Shown: positions 36,654 to 45,510 of the stretch, piece by piece
Layout of the letters: every line of letters starts with the position of its first letter
Numbering within the stretch: position 1 is the first letter of the stretch
Assembly: GCA_002256985.1 (NCBI GenBank)
Contig: NCGO01000006.1
Coordinates: forward strand, 1 to 64,000
Direction: 5' to 3'
Length of the DNA: 64,000 bases
Source: Novosphingobium sp. 28-62-57
GTDB lineage: Bacteria; Pseudomonadota; Alphaproteobacteria; Sphingomonadales; Sphingomonadaceae
The notes under the pieces: model-generated
What the model was told of the DNA's origin: nothing
The model's input: the letters and a program-made list of their open reading frames with translations, nothing else
Database searches by the model: none
Position numbers and translations under genes: made by a program

Positions 36654-36743
36654 CGTCACCCTGAACTTGGTTCAGGGTCCATTTTTCGTCACCAGCGGCA
36701 GGAAGATTGGCGCGATTGATCCTGAAACAAGTTCAGGATGACG
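36654..36743. repeat. 90-bp palindromic repeat family B, copy 3
   Basis: Exactly 90 bp again, with arms beginning CGTCACCCTGAACTTGG and ending CAAGTTCAGGATGACG; the left arm is slightly more diverged. It separates the NUDIX gene from bolA, whose coding end lies 27 nt away. Confidence 0.88.
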
Positions 36744-36770
36744 GGTTTTGTGGGGAGGGAGGTGAGTGCA

Positions 36771-37043
36771 TCACTCACCCGGCGCAGTGGCCTTTATCGC
36801 AAGCGCATGGACGCGCTGGCCGGGGAGGTCGCCCAGTGCCTTGTTGACCATGCGCTGGCGGTTCACGCGCGATTGGCCGGTGAAGGCGGGGCTTTCGATC
36901 TCCACCGTGAAGTGCGATTCGCCGGTGCCGTCATCGCCCATGTGGCCTGCGTGGTGCGCGCTGTCGTTGATCACGGCAAGGCGGGTGGGAGAGAGGGCTT
37001 CGGTCAGAAGCCGTTCGATTTCCTGCTGGATTGTTCCGGTCAT
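36771..37043 (-). CDS. BolA-family protein
   Basis: A 90-residue BolA domain protein, beginning MTGTIQQEIERLLTEAL. The conserved HFTVEIESPAFTGQSRVNR and the C-terminal VHALAIKATAPGE (the conserved His in VHAL) are visible. BolA proteins work with monothiol glutaredoxins in iron-sulfur cluster handling. It is divergent from the J-domain gene 40 nt away, a common alphaproteobacterial arrangement. Confidence 0.9.
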   Translation of the reverse strand: MTGTIQQEIERLLTEALSPTRLAVINDSAHHAGHMGDDGTGESHFTVEIESPAFTGQSRVNRQRMVNKALGDLPGQRVHALAIKATAPGE

Positions 37044-37083
37044 GGCTTTTCTTCTAGCGCCTTCGTCGCCATGTGGAAGCGGC

Positions 37084-37674
37084 ATGAATCACGATAAATT
37101 CCATGGGCGCGTTAAGGGCACCGGGCAGCTTTGCCATGCGCCGGGCTGCGATGAGGCAGGCGAGTTTCGCGCGCCGGGCGTGCGACGGCCGGGGTTTGAT
37201 GGGCCGGGCGATTACCGCTGGTTCTGCCTCGATCATGTGCGCCAGTTCAACGCGGGCTATGATTTCTTTGCCGGAATGACGCCCGAGGAAATCCTGAAGG
37301 CGCAATCGCCGCTGTCAGGCTGGGAGCGCGAAACCCGCGCGTTTCGGCCCGATGCGGGGATCGATTCCCCGCCGCGCTGGGCCGATTTTGCCGATCCGCT
37401 GGAGGCGATTTCGCAGCGGGCGCGGGCGCGGCGCGATGATCATCTGCGTGCGGCAGAAGCCGCGCGGCGCGGGATCAGCCCGGATGAGCGCAAGGCTTAT
37501 GATACGCTGCGGCTGGCCTATGATGCCGACCGCCGGGGTTTGCGGCTGCGCTATTCGGAACTGGTGCGCAAGTATCACCCGGACCGGAACGGCGGCGACC
37601 GCAGTTTTGAAGGCCGGTTGCAGGAAGTGGTGGAAGCCTACAACCTGTTGAAAAGCAGCGCAGCCTTCGTTTAG
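37084..37674 (+). CDS. J-domain protein
   Basis: A 196-residue co-chaperone-like protein. Residues 1-60 hold a small metal-site-like motif with cysteines CHAPGCDEAGEF and FCLDHV (C-x4-C ... C-x2-H). The C-terminal J domain (about 135-195) has the HPD in RKYHPDRNGG, which stimulates DnaK ATPase. It is divergent from bolA. No cobS/cobT follows as it does in many alphaproteobacteria; cobS is 16 kb away here. Confidence 0.85.
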   Translation: MNHDKFHGRVKGTGQLCHAPGCDEAGEFRAPGVRRPGFDGPGDYRWFCLDHVRQFNAGYDFFAGMTPEEILKAQSPLSGWERETRAFRPDAGIDSPPRWADFADPLEAISQRARARRDDHLRAAEAARRGISPDERKAYDTLRLAYDADRRGLRLRYSELVRKYHPDRNGGDRSFEGRLQEVVEAYNLLKSSAAFV

Positions 37675-37843
37675 CGGCAGCAGTGTTTGCCATCAGGGGC
37701 GATGAATGCTTGCGATCCGGGCTTGCGAAGTGGCGCGTGTCCTGCCATCCCGGTCAGGTACAAAAGTAATAGAGGTGGTGCCATAAGGCACATTGCAAGC
37801 CTCGCGGGATCGTTACACATCACGTCGACCTGCGGAGGGGGCT

Positions 37844-38809
37844 GTGGCGACCGACGATTGCGATACTTACCTGCGGATCGAGACGGAAGGTGTCGTCTGC
37901 GAAGTTCCTGTGGCCCGGTTGGGTATCTGCGGGTTTGGTCGTGCGCCCACCAATTCGGTCGTGCTGGATGACAAGCTGGCATCGCGCGAACATGCGATGA
38001 TCCGGCGCAATGCCAGCGGTCATTGCACATTGAACGATCTGGGCAGCACGAACGGCACCTGGCTGAACGGACGCCCGGTACAGGCCCCTACACAGCTGAA
38101 ATCGGGTGACCGCATCCAGATTGGCCGCACGACCATGGAATTCGTGCAGGAAGCAGCACCGGTGGAGCTGCCCGATCTGATGGCCGGGCGTACGCAATTT
38201 TTCATGGATCAGCAGTTGGTCAGCGCAATGGTGATCGACATTCGCGGGTTTACGCAGCTTTCGGCGATGATGGGCGAACGCGCGATTGCCGCGATGATGG
38301 CCGATATCAACCGCGAGGCAGGCCAGTTGCTGGATTCAGCGGGCGCATGGTCGATCAAGTTCATTGGCGATGCGGTGATGGCGATCTGGCTGCACCCGGC
38401 CAATGCCCTGTCGCGGCGCGATGTGGTGACCGTACTCGATGTGATCAGCGGCTATCAGGAGATTTTCCGGCTGGCCGAAAAGCGGCACAAGCCGCCCGCG
38501 CTGCTGCGGTTTGGCTGCGGATACAATGTCGGCATGGCCTCTGTTGGCAACATCGGCAGCGGTGCCGTGTCAGACTTTACCGCGATGGGTGAGGCGGTGA
38601 ACACCGCGTTCCGGCTGGAGACCGCGACCAAGGATTGCGGATGCGATATCCTCGTCTCCGGTGATGTGTTCGGCGCGCTGGGCGATGTGCGCATTCAGCC
38701 TGAGGGGCTGATCGGGCTGGAGCTGAAAGGCTATGACCGCAAGGTCGCCGCGCTGCCGATGAACTTTGGCGGTGTGGGCCAGTTCCTGCAGGCGTTTCTG
38801 GCGGATTGA
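37844..38809 (+). CDS. FHA-domain class III adenylate/guanylate cyclase-like protein
   Basis: A 321-residue fusion. The N-terminal FHA domain (about 5-105) has the phosphothreonine-binding core: GRAPTNSVVLDD, SREHAMI and LNDLGSTNGTWLNG. A class III cyclase catalytic domain follows, with the first metal Asp in VIDIRGFTQLS, and GDAVMAIW carrying the second. GTG at 37844 is preferred because GGAGG precedes it; an upstream TTG lacks one. It may make cAMP or cGMP in response to Ser/Thr kinase signals; partner kinase unknown. Confidence 0.85.
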   Translation: MATDDCDTYLRIETEGVVCEVPVARLGICGFGRAPTNSVVLDDKLASREHAMIRRNASGHCTLNDLGSTNGTWLNGRPVQAPTQLKSGDRIQIGRTTMEFVQEAAPVELPDLMAGRTQFFMDQQLVSAMVIDIRGFTQLSAMMGERAIAAMMADINREAGQLLDSAGAWSIKFIGDAVMAIWLHPANALSRRDVVTVLDVISGYQEIFRLAEKRHKPPALLRFGCGYNVGMASVGNIGSGAVSDFTAMGEAVNTAFRLETATKDCGCDILVSGDVFGALGDVRIQPEGLIGLELKGYDRKVAALPMNFGGVGQFLQAFLAD

Positions 38810-38816
38810 AACGAAA

Positions 38817-38839
38817 CGAGGCCCCGGGAAGGGGCCTCG
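38817..38839 (-). terminator. Intrinsic terminator for pckA (and the cyclase gene)
   Basis: CGAGGCCCC pairs with GGGGCCTCG around a 5-nt loop between convergent genes. On the minus strand it is followed by TTTCGTTTC, making it the terminator of pckA, while it can also stop plus-strand transcripts. Confidence 0.75.
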
Positions 38840-38865
38840 CAACGTGTCAGCGATGATGCGGTGCG

Positions 38866-40470
38866 TCAGGCTGCAGCAGGTGCCGCATCGCGGACCGACT
38901 GGTCGACGTATTCAGCAAACTGCTGGAAGTTATCGACGAACTTGTGGACCAGTTCCTGCGCGGTCTTGTCGTATTCTTCCTGATCGGCCCACGCCCCGCG
39001 CGGATCGAGCAGGCGGGTTTCGACGCCGGGCACTTCGACCGGCACTTCGAAGCCGAAGTTCGGGTCCTTCTTGAAGGTGGCGTCGTTCAAGGACCCGTCG
39101 AGCGCGGCGTTCAGCAGCGCGCGCGTCGCCTTGATCGGCATGCGCTTGATGCCTTCCTGCGTGGCCTTGCCGCCCGACCAACCCGTGTTGACCAGCCAGC
39201 ACTGCGCGCCGCCCTTGGCGATGCGCTCTTTTAGCAGGTTGCCGTAAACCGACGGATGGCGTGGCATAAACGCGGCACCGAAGCAGGTGCTGAAGGTGGC
39301 TTCAGGCTCGGTCACGCCGATCTCGGTGCCGGCGACTTTGGCGGTGTAGCCCGAGAGGAAGTGATACATCGCCTGCTCCGGCGTCAACCGCGCGATCGGA
39401 GGAAGCACGCCAAAGGCATCCGCTGTAAGGAAAATGATGTTCGACGGCGGCGGCCCGAGGTTCTCGGCGCTGGTGTTCGGGATGAACTCGATCGGATAGG
39501 CGCCGCGGGTATTCTCGGTCTTGCTGGAATCGGTAAAGTCCAGTTCCCGCGTGGCTTCGTCCATCGTCACGTTCTCGAGAATCGTGCCGAACATCTTGGT
39601 CGTCGCGTAAATCTCAGGCTCACCCTCTGCCGAGAGGTTGATCATCTTCGCGTAGCAGCCGCCTTCGAAGTTGAAGACCGCCGTATCTGACCAGCCATGC
39701 TCATCATCGCCGATCAGGGTGCGCGAAGCATCAGCCGAAAGCGTGGTCTTGCCCGTGCCCGAAAGTCCGAAGAAAATCGCGCTGGTGCCGTCAGCGCCGA
39801 TGTTGGCCGAGCAGTGCATCGGCATCACACCCTGCGCGGGCAGCAGGAAGTTGAGGAGGCCAAACACGCCCTTCTTCATCTCGCCCGAATATTCGGTGTT
39901 GCCGATCAGGATCAGCTTTTCGGTGAAGTTGACCGCGATCACCGTGTCACTGCGGCAGCCGTGGCGTTCAGGATCGGCCTTGAAGCTGGGCAGGTTCAGG
40001 ATTGTGTATTCCGGGGTGAAGGACGCCAGTTCCTCGGCGCTCGGCCGGACGAGCAAGGTGCGGACAAACAGGCTGTGCCATGCCAGCTGCGTGACCACGC
40101 GCACGTTTACGCGGTATTCGGGCTGGCTGCCGCCGAACAGGTCTGCGACGTAGAGTTCCTTCTGGTCCTGCATCGCAGCAAGGAACTCGGCCTTCAGGTT
40201 GGACCAGTGCTCAACCGACATCGGCTGATTGATCTTGCCCCAGTTGATCGTGTCTTCTGTCGCAGCGTCGCGAACGACGAACTTGTCCTTCACGCTACGG
40301 CCGGTGAACTTTCCAGTGTCGACCAGCAGTGCGCCGTCTTTCGTCAACCGGCCTTCGCCTTTGCGGACAGCGTGTTCGACCAGAGGCGCAGTGCCGAGGT
40401 TTGCGAACAGTTCTGCCGGCTGCGGAAAACCCTGACTGGCAAGGGACACGTTCAGGCTATTGTCGGACAC
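38866..40470 (-). CDS. pckA: Phosphoenolpyruvate carboxykinase (ATP)
   Basis: Converts oxaloacetate and ATP to PEP and CO2 at the start of gluconeogenesis. The 534-residue protein carries the P-loop [13 protein letters not shown], the RSVKDKFVV active-site segment, and [12 protein letters not shown] with metal-binding residues. It starts GTG with GGGAGG 6 nt upstream. It is transcribed away from chvI, and in alphaproteobacteria pckA is a known target of carbon and ChvGI control. Confidence 0.96.
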   Translation of the reverse strand: MSDNSLNVSLASQGFPQPAELFANLGTAPLVEHAVRKGEGRLTKDGALLVDTGKFTGRSVKDKFVVRDAATEDTINWGKINQPMSVEHWSNLKAEFLAAMQDQKELYVADLFGGSQPEYRVNVRVVTQLAWHSLFVRTLLVRPSAEELASFTPEYTILNLPSFKADPERHGCRSDTVIAVNFTEKLILIGNTEYSGEMKKGVFGLLNFLLPAQGVMPMHCSANIGADGTSAIFFGLSGTGKTTLSADASRTLIGDDEHGWSDTAVFNFEGGCYAKMINLSAEGEPEIYATTKMFGTILENVTMDEATRELDFTDSSKTENTRGAYPIEFIPNTSAENLGPPPSNIIFLTADAFGVLPPIARLTPEQAMYHFLSGYTAKVAGTEIGVTEPEATFSTCFGAAFMPRHPSVYGNLLKERIAKGGAQCWLVNTGWSGGKATQEGIKRMPIKATRALLNAALDGSLNDATFKKDPNFGFEVPVEVPGVETRLLDPRGAWADQEEYDKTAQELVHKFVDNFQQFAEYVDQSVRDAAPAAA

Positions 40471-40724
40471 TTAAGGCCTCCCGTTGGTGGCGCGAGAGGC
40501 GGAAGAGAGCCCCACGGCGCACGGTTTGCGAATACGAATGCACTGATTCTCGGCTTGCGCATAGTGACCTGCATTTGCTGCGTCAAATAGCACGCGGCAA
40601 TGAAGTTTTTTGCGCAGCAAGTTGCGCTAGGTGCAACTGTGGCAAGTGGCCCGAGATGCTGCATTGCAGCGGATTTTTCTGGGACATTGCAAGCGGCAAG
40701 GCCAACCGGTAGACGATCAAAGCA

Positions 40725-41480
40725 ATGGCAAGCCAGCATCCTGTCCGTGCCGATGCACCCGATACTCCGCGCACGATCGCGCTGGTGGATGATGACCGCA
40801 ATATTCTGACGACCGTGTCCATTGCCCTGCAGACCGAGGGGTTTGTGACGCGGCTTTACAACGATGGCGATACCGCGCTGAAGGCATTGCTGGACAATCC
40901 GCCCGATCTTGCCGTGTGCGATATCAAGATGCCGCGCATGGACGGGCTGGAACTGCTGCGGCGGCTGCGTGAGAAGAGCGATCTGCCGGTGATCTTCCTG
41001 ACCAGCAAGGATGACGAGGCTGACGAGGCGCTGGGCCTGTCGATGGGCGCGGATGATTATATCGCCAAGCCGTTCAGCCAGCGCCTGCTGGTGGCGCGGA
41101 TCAAGGCGATCTTGCGCCGCAGCGATATTGTGCGGCGTGAGGCCGAGCAGCAGGAGCCGGATGGTGAGCCGGTGCCCGACCCGATCCGGCGCGGGCGGCT
41201 GGTGATGGACCCGGCGCGTCATGCGGTGACGTGGGATGGGGTGGCGGTTTCCTTGACCGTGACCGAGTTCCTGATCCTGGAAGCGCTGGCCATGCGGCCC
41301 GGTGTGGTCAAGACGCGCAACCAGTTGATGGATGCCGCCTATCATGATGATGTGTTCGTCGATGATCGCACCATCGACAGCCATATCAAGCGCCTGCGCC
41401 GCAAATTCCGCGCTGCCGACAGCCGCTTTGGCGCGATTGAGACGCTTTACGGTGCGGGCTATAGCTTTGCCGACGAATGA
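40725..41480 (+). CDS. chvI: ChvI-like response regulator
   Basis: A 251-residue OmpR-type regulator. The receiver reads [18 protein letters not shown], phospho-Asp in [13 protein letters not shown] and the Lys in IAKPFS. The winged helix ends [14 protein letters not shown], matching ChvI. With the adjacent kinase, HprK and PTS genes it forms the conserved ChvGI-HprK locus, controlling envelope stress and central metabolism. The start at MASQHPVRA is in the expected place, with a short N-terminal extension. Confidence 0.92.
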   Translation: MASQHPVRADAPDTPRTIALVDDDRNILTTVSIALQTEGFVTRLYNDGDTALKALLDNPPDLAVCDIKMPRMDGLELLRRLREKSDLPVIFLTSKDDEADEALGLSMGADDYIAKPFSQRLLVARIKAILRRSDIVRREAEQQEPDGEPVPDPIRRGRLVMDPARHAVTWDGVAVSLTVTEFLILEALAMRPGVVKTRNQLMDAAYHDDVFVDDRTIDSHIKRLRRKFRAADSRFGAIETLYGAGYSFADE

Positions 41481-41484
41481 ACCT

Positions 41485-43065
41485 GTGGCCGTGGGATATG
41501 GGCCGCAGCGGACGCGGGGGCGGCGGCTGCGGAATTTGTGGCGCATTCGCGGGGTATCGCTCACCACGCGCATCCTGTTCGTCAATGTCATTGCGCTGGC
41601 GCTGCTGGCCGGAGGATTTTTCTATCTCGACAGCTATCGCACCCAGCTGATCGAAGAGCGCTTCAAGCTGGCGCGCGCCGAGGTGGAGATTGCCGCCGAT
41701 GGGCTGATCGATGCGCGTATGCCCGAGCGCAAGGCCTTGATCGCGCGGATTGGCCCTGAACAGACGCTGCGGCTGCGGCTCTATGATGAAGAAAGCCAGT
41801 TGCTGGCCGACAGCTTTCTGCTGGCCCCGCCATCGTTCCGGCTGATCGATCCTGAAAGCGAGCCTTGGTATCAACAGGCCGCGCGGCTGCTGGACCGGGG
41901 GGTGGACTTCATCGTCAATGCGCCAGCCATCGAAGCCTATAGTGATACCGCCGAACGCCCGGCAGGCAGCTGGCCCGAGATTCAGGCGGCGCGCGCATCG
42001 GGCCGCACCGAAGTGTTCCTGCGCTATGCGCCCGATCGCACCCCGGTGATTACGGCGGCAACGCCGATTGGGGGTAGCGGCGAGGTGTTGCTATCGCTCC
42101 GCAATGCGATCGATATCACGCAATCGGTGCGCGATGCGCGCCAGACGCTGGTCATCATCATCGGGCTGGCGTTGCTGCTGTCGGTGCAGCTCTCGCTCTA
42201 TCTGGCGCGGACCATTGTGCAGCCGTTGCGCGCGCTGGTGCGGGCTGCGGTGCGGGTGCGGCTGGGGCGTGAGCGCGAGGTGGTGGTGCCGCGCTTGCCG
42301 GATCGCGGCGATGAGATCGGGCTGCTGGCGCGCGCAGTATCGGACATGACCATGGCGCTGCGCCAGCGGATCGATGCGGTGGAGACTTTCGCTGCCGATG
42401 TGGCGCACGAATTGAAGAACCCGCTCGCTTCGCTGTCCAGCGCGCTGGAGACGATGGAGCGGGTGGAAGACCCCGCGCTGCGCCGCCAGCTGGCCGATAT
42501 TGCCGCGCATGATGTGCAGCGGATCGACCGGCTGATCACCGAGATTGCCGATGCCAGCCGCATCGACGCGGAACTCAGCCGCGCGACGTTTGTGGCGGTG
42601 GATCTGGCGGCGCTGGCCTCGCAAGTGGTGGGCGCGCGCGATGTGCGCACGCGTGGCTCAGTGCCGGTGCGGTTGCGCCACGAAGGGGGCGAGACCGTGG
42701 TGTGGGGCGATGCGGCCCGGCTGGAGCGGGTGCTGGAAAACCTGCTGGATAATGCGGTGTCGTTTTCACCAGCCGGGGGCGTGGTCGAAGTGACCGTGTG
42801 GGGTGATGGCGATGCGGCCCATGTGGCGGTGGCCGATGATGGCCCCGGCATTCCGGCGCAAGAACGGGAAAAGGTGTTCGAACGCTTCCATTCGGTGCGC
42901 CCCGATGGCGAGGCATTCGGGGCGCACAGCGGGCTTGGGCTGGCCATCGCGCGCACCATTGCGCAGGCCCATGATGGCACGCTGACCATCGCGGATCGGC
43001 CGGATGGCAAGGCGGGGGCCTGGCTGGTGTTGAGCGTGCCGCTGGAAGCAGAGGACGAGGAATGA
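41485..43065 (+). CDS. chvG: ChvG-like sensor histidine kinase
   Basis: A 526-residue membrane kinase, partner of ChvI. Two membrane segments (about 25-45 and 205-230) enclose a large periplasmic domain. HAMP, then HisKA around VAHELKNPLASLSS, then HATPase with LLDNAVSFSP and DDGPGIPAQER and SGLGLAIAR are intact. The start is not firm: GTG at 41485 is used, a TTG at 41467 overlapping chvI is possible. It is ATGA-coupled to hprK. ChvG is held inactive by periplasmic ExoR in some rhizobia; no exoR is here. Confidence 0.88.
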   Translation: MAVGYGPQRTRGRRLRNLWRIRGVSLTTRILFVNVIALALLAGGFFYLDSYRTQLIEERFKLARAEVEIAADGLIDARMPERKALIARIGPEQTLRLRLYDEESQLLADSFLLAPPSFRLIDPESEPWYQQAARLLDRGVDFIVNAPAIEAYSDTAERPAGSWPEIQAARASGRTEVFLRYAPDRTPVITAATPIGGSGEVLLSLRNAIDITQSVRDARQTLVIIIGLALLLSVQLSLYLARTIVQPLRALVRAAVRVRLGREREVVVPRLPDRGDEIGLLARAVSDMTMALRQRIDAVETFAADVAHELKNPLASLSSALETMERVEDPALRRQLADIAAHDVQRIDRLITEIADASRIDAELSRATFVAVDLAALASQVVGARDVRTRGSVPVRLRHEGGETVVWGDAARLERVLENLLDNAVSFSPAGGVVEVTVWGDGDAAHVAVADDGPGIPAQEREKVFERFHSVRPDGEAFGAHSGLGLAIARTIAQAHDGTLTIADRPDGKAGAWLVLSVPLEAEDEE

Positions 43066-43487
43066 GCCGCGCGCTGCAGTTCGGGTGTGTGGCCATCGGC
43101 GGGCGCGGGGTCCTGATCGAAGGGCCGCCGGGATCGGGAAAATCGAGCCTTGCGCTGGCGCTGATTGACCGGGGCGCCGTGCTGGTGGGCGATGATGGCG
43201 TGTTGCTGGAAGTGCAGGAAGGCAGCCTGATCGCCGCGCCGCATCCGCAGACTTCGGGCAAGCTGGAAGTGCGCAATTTGGGGCTCATCGATTTTGCGGT
43301 GTCGCTGCCGGTGCCGGTGGCGCTGGTGCTGCGGCTTGATGGCGATGCGCCACGTTATGTTGAAACGGCAGAGTGCAGCGTGGTGATGGGCGTTGATGTG
43401 CCGCTGGTGCGGTTGTGGCCGGATAGTCCAGTGCTGGCACTGCGGGCCGAGCTTGCGCTGAAGACATATGGGTTAGCAGTTGCCTGA
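43062..43487 (+). CDS. hprK: HPr kinase/phosphorylase (short alphaproteobacterial form)
   Basis: A 141-residue HprK that lacks the N-terminal domain found in Firmicutes, as usual in alphaproteobacteria. It has the P-loop GPPGSGKSSLAL and the acidic catalytic segment LVGDDGVLLEV. It phosphorylates HPr on a Ser using ATP, linking metabolite levels to PTS state. It overlaps chvG by ATGA and is followed by rapZ and the PTS genes. Confidence 0.93.
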   Translation: MSRALQFGCVAIGGRGVLIEGPPGSGKSSLALALIDRGAVLVGDDGVLLEVQEGSLIAAPHPQTSGKLEVRNLGLIDFAVSLPVPVALVLRLDGDAPRYVETAECSVVMGVDVPLVRLWPDSPVLALRAELALKTYGLAVA

Positions 43488-43565
43488 ATCGGCACACGGC
43501 ATTCGTGCGGACTTTCCAATTGCCCCGCGCAGGCGCATGGAGGCGGCGCAACGACGGACAACGGC

Positions 43566-44483
43566 ATGATGATGGATTCTGGACCGCAGCGCATATTGCT
43601 CGTCACCGGCCTGCTGGGCGCGGGCAAGACGACCGCGCTGCGCACGCTGGAGGATCTGGGCTGGGAAGCGATCGACAACTTCCCGATCCGCCTGCTCGAC
43701 CGCTTGCTGGAAACCGAACCGGGATCAGCGCGAATCGAGACCGGCGGCCCGATGGCCATCGGCTTTGACACGCGTACGCGCGGGTTCGATCCGGCGCGGA
43801 CCATCGATCTGGTCAAGAAGCTCTCGCAGCGCAGCGATTTGCAGATCACCACGCTGTTTCTGGATTGCGCCGGGACCGAACTGGAGCGGCGCTACAACGA
43901 AACCCGCCGCCGACACCCGATGAGCGAGGACAAGCCCGCTGCCACCGGCATCATGGCCGAGCGCGAATTGCTGGAGCCGCTACGCCGCTGGGCCGATGTG
44001 GTAATCACCACCACCAGCTTTACCAGCAACGATCTGCAAGCGGCGATTCGCGCCCAGTTTGGGACAGAGACACCTTCGGGACCGGTGCTGACGATCAGCA
44101 GTTTCGGCTTTTCCCGCGGCACGCCACCATTGGCCGATCTGGTGTTCGACATGCGTTTTCTGGCCAATCCGCACTGGGTCGATGACCTGCGCCCGCAGAC
44201 CGGGCAGCAGGCCGCGGTGGGCGACTATATCCGCCAAGATCCCGCCTTTGCCGAGGCTTTTGACCGCATCCGGGACCTGCTGCTCTTGCTGCTGCCGCGC
44301 TACCAGGAGCAGGGCAAGGCCTATGTCCACGTGGCCTTCGGGTGTACCGGCGGGAAACACCGTTCGGTGTTCATGGCCGAACAGATCGCTTCTGCCTTGC
44401 GCGGGGCAGGTTTTTCACCCACATTGCTCCATCGCAATCTCGCGTCGCGGGCAGCGGACATGCTTGAAGGCCAAAAGCCTTGA
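43566..44483 (+). CDS. rapZ: RNase adapter/nucleotide-binding protein RapZ
   Basis: A 305-residue P-loop protein (VTGLLGAGKTTALRTL) of the YvcJ/RapZ family. In Escherichia coli RapZ guides RNase E to the GlmZ small RNA and regulates amino-sugar synthesis. The C-terminal domain contains the Cys/His-bearing VAFGCTGGKHRSVF typical of the family. Its place between hprK and the EIIA gene ties it to PTS signalling. Three adjacent ATGs mark the start. Confidence 0.92.
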   Translation: MMMDSGPQRILLVTGLLGAGKTTALRTLEDLGWEAIDNFPIRLLDRLLETEPGSARIETGGPMAIGFDTRTRGFDPARTIDLVKKLSQRSDLQITTLFLDCAGTELERRYNETRRRHPMSEDKPAATGIMAERELLEPLRRWADVVITTTSFTSNDLQAAIRAQFGTETPSGPVLTISSFGFSRGTPPLADLVFDMRFLANPHWVDDLRPQTGQQAAVGDYIRQDPAFAEAFDRIRDLLLLLLPRYQEQGKAYVHVAFGCTGGKHRSVFMAEQIASALRGAGFSPTLLHRNLASRAADMLEGQKP

Positions 44484-44648
44484 AGCAACGGGCCGGAAGA
44501 GCGCGAGGGACAAGACGATGGGCGGGACAGCACTGAAAGACATGCATTTCGATTTCCCATCGTTTTGCGGCCCGATCGTCTGCGCCCAGCCTGCGTTCAT
44601 CACGCGGGCGGCAAGATACCGGGCTGTAGTTCGGAGCCTGTCCCCTTC

Positions 44649-45053
44649 ATGATCGGTCTTATCATTGTTACCCACGGCGCTCTTGCCGACGAATTCATCC
44701 ACGCGATGGAACATGTCGTCGGGCGGCAGAGCGATGTCATCGGCGTGTGCATCGGCCCCAACGATGACATGGAAAAACGCCGCAAGGAAATTGCCGACGC
44801 GATTCGCCGCGTCGACAGCGGCGAGGGTGTGATCATCCTGACCGATCTGTTTGGCGGCACCCCTTCGAACCTTGCCATATCGCTGATGCAGGCGGGCAAG
44901 GTTGAAGTGATTGCCGGGATAAATCTACCTATGCTGATCCGGCTTGCCAAAGCACGGGGCTGCATGGGATTGAAGGAAGCGACAGCGGCGGCACGCGATG
45001 CCGGACGCAACTACATAACGATCGCTTCCGAATTTCTGGGACAGGATGCATGA
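44649..45053 (+). CDS. PTS EIIA (mannose-type) component
   Basis: A 134-residue EIIA of the mannose family; the phospho-His is in IIVTHGALADEF (His9). The LTDLFGGTPSNLA segment is also characteristic. It receives phosphate from HPr. No EIIB/C permease is visible, so it acts in regulation rather than sugar uptake, as in the alphaproteobacterial incomplete PTS. The start at MIGLIIV is used; a longer upstream frame of 28 residues is not supported. Confidence 0.93.
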   Translation: MIGLIIVTHGALADEFIHAMEHVVGRQSDVIGVCIGPNDDMEKRRKEIADAIRRVDSGEGVIILTDLFGGTPSNLAISLMQAGKVEVIAGINLPMLIRLAKARGCMGLKEATAAARDAGRNYITIASEFLGQDA

Positions 45054-45054
45054 C

Positions 45055-45351
45055 ATGTCGGAACAGGGTTACGTCACCCGTGAGACGGTAACGATTGTCA
45101 ACCAGCGCGGCCTGCATGCCCGCGCCAGTGCCAAGTTCGTGAACGCGGTGGCCAAGCTGCCCGAAGGTTTTGATGTGCTGGTCAGCAAGGACGGCACAGA
45201 TGCCGCTGGCGGATCGATCCTGGGCCTGATGATGCTGGGCGCGGCCAAGGGTGACACGGTGGACGTATCCGTTGCCGGGCCTGAGGGTGAGGCTGACGCG
45301 ATCCTGATGAAGCTGACCGGACTGATCAAGGACGGCTTCGGCGAGGATTGA
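45055..45351 (+). CDS. ptsH: Phosphocarrier protein HPr
   Basis: A 98-residue HPr. The His phosphorylated by enzyme I is in NQRGLHARASAKFV, and the regulatory Ser is in AGGSILGLMML. It links enzyme I (not in window) to the EIIA gene product and is the substrate of HprK. ATG at 45055 is preferred with AGGA 8 nt upstream; an ATG at 45046 overlaps the EIIA gene. It closes the regulatory block begun by chvI. Confidence 0.94.
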   Translation: MSEQGYVTRETVTIVNQRGLHARASAKFVNAVAKLPEGFDVLVSKDGTDAAGGSILGLMMLGAAKGDTVDVSVAGPEGEADAILMKLTGLIKDGFGED

Positions 45352-45366
45352 TTTGTAAGCTCCCGT

Positions 45367-45450
45367 GCTTCGACAAGCTCAGCATGAGCGGAATTTTCGC
45401 GGCACCTGTCCAACAAACCCGCTCGTCCTGAGCTTATCGAAGGACGCTTG
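45367..45450. repeat. Palindromic repeat family C, copy 1
   Basis: GCTTCGACAAGCTCAGCATG and a reverse copy (CCTGAGCTTATCGAAGG) flank about 35 nt between ptsH and the rRNA methyltransferase gene. Related copies lie at 57518-57600 and 60588-60620. Confidence 0.85.
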
Positions 45451-45510
45451 CGCAGCGCTGGCCGTAACACCGGTCTTGCTCCGGTCGTAGCTGTGCCGCA
45501 TGGGGAGGCC

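Noticed and set aside
36766-37083. Upstream in-frame part of the J-domain frame across bolA
   Set aside because: It runs antisense to bolA, and the J-domain protein has a clean start at MNHDKFHG (37084).
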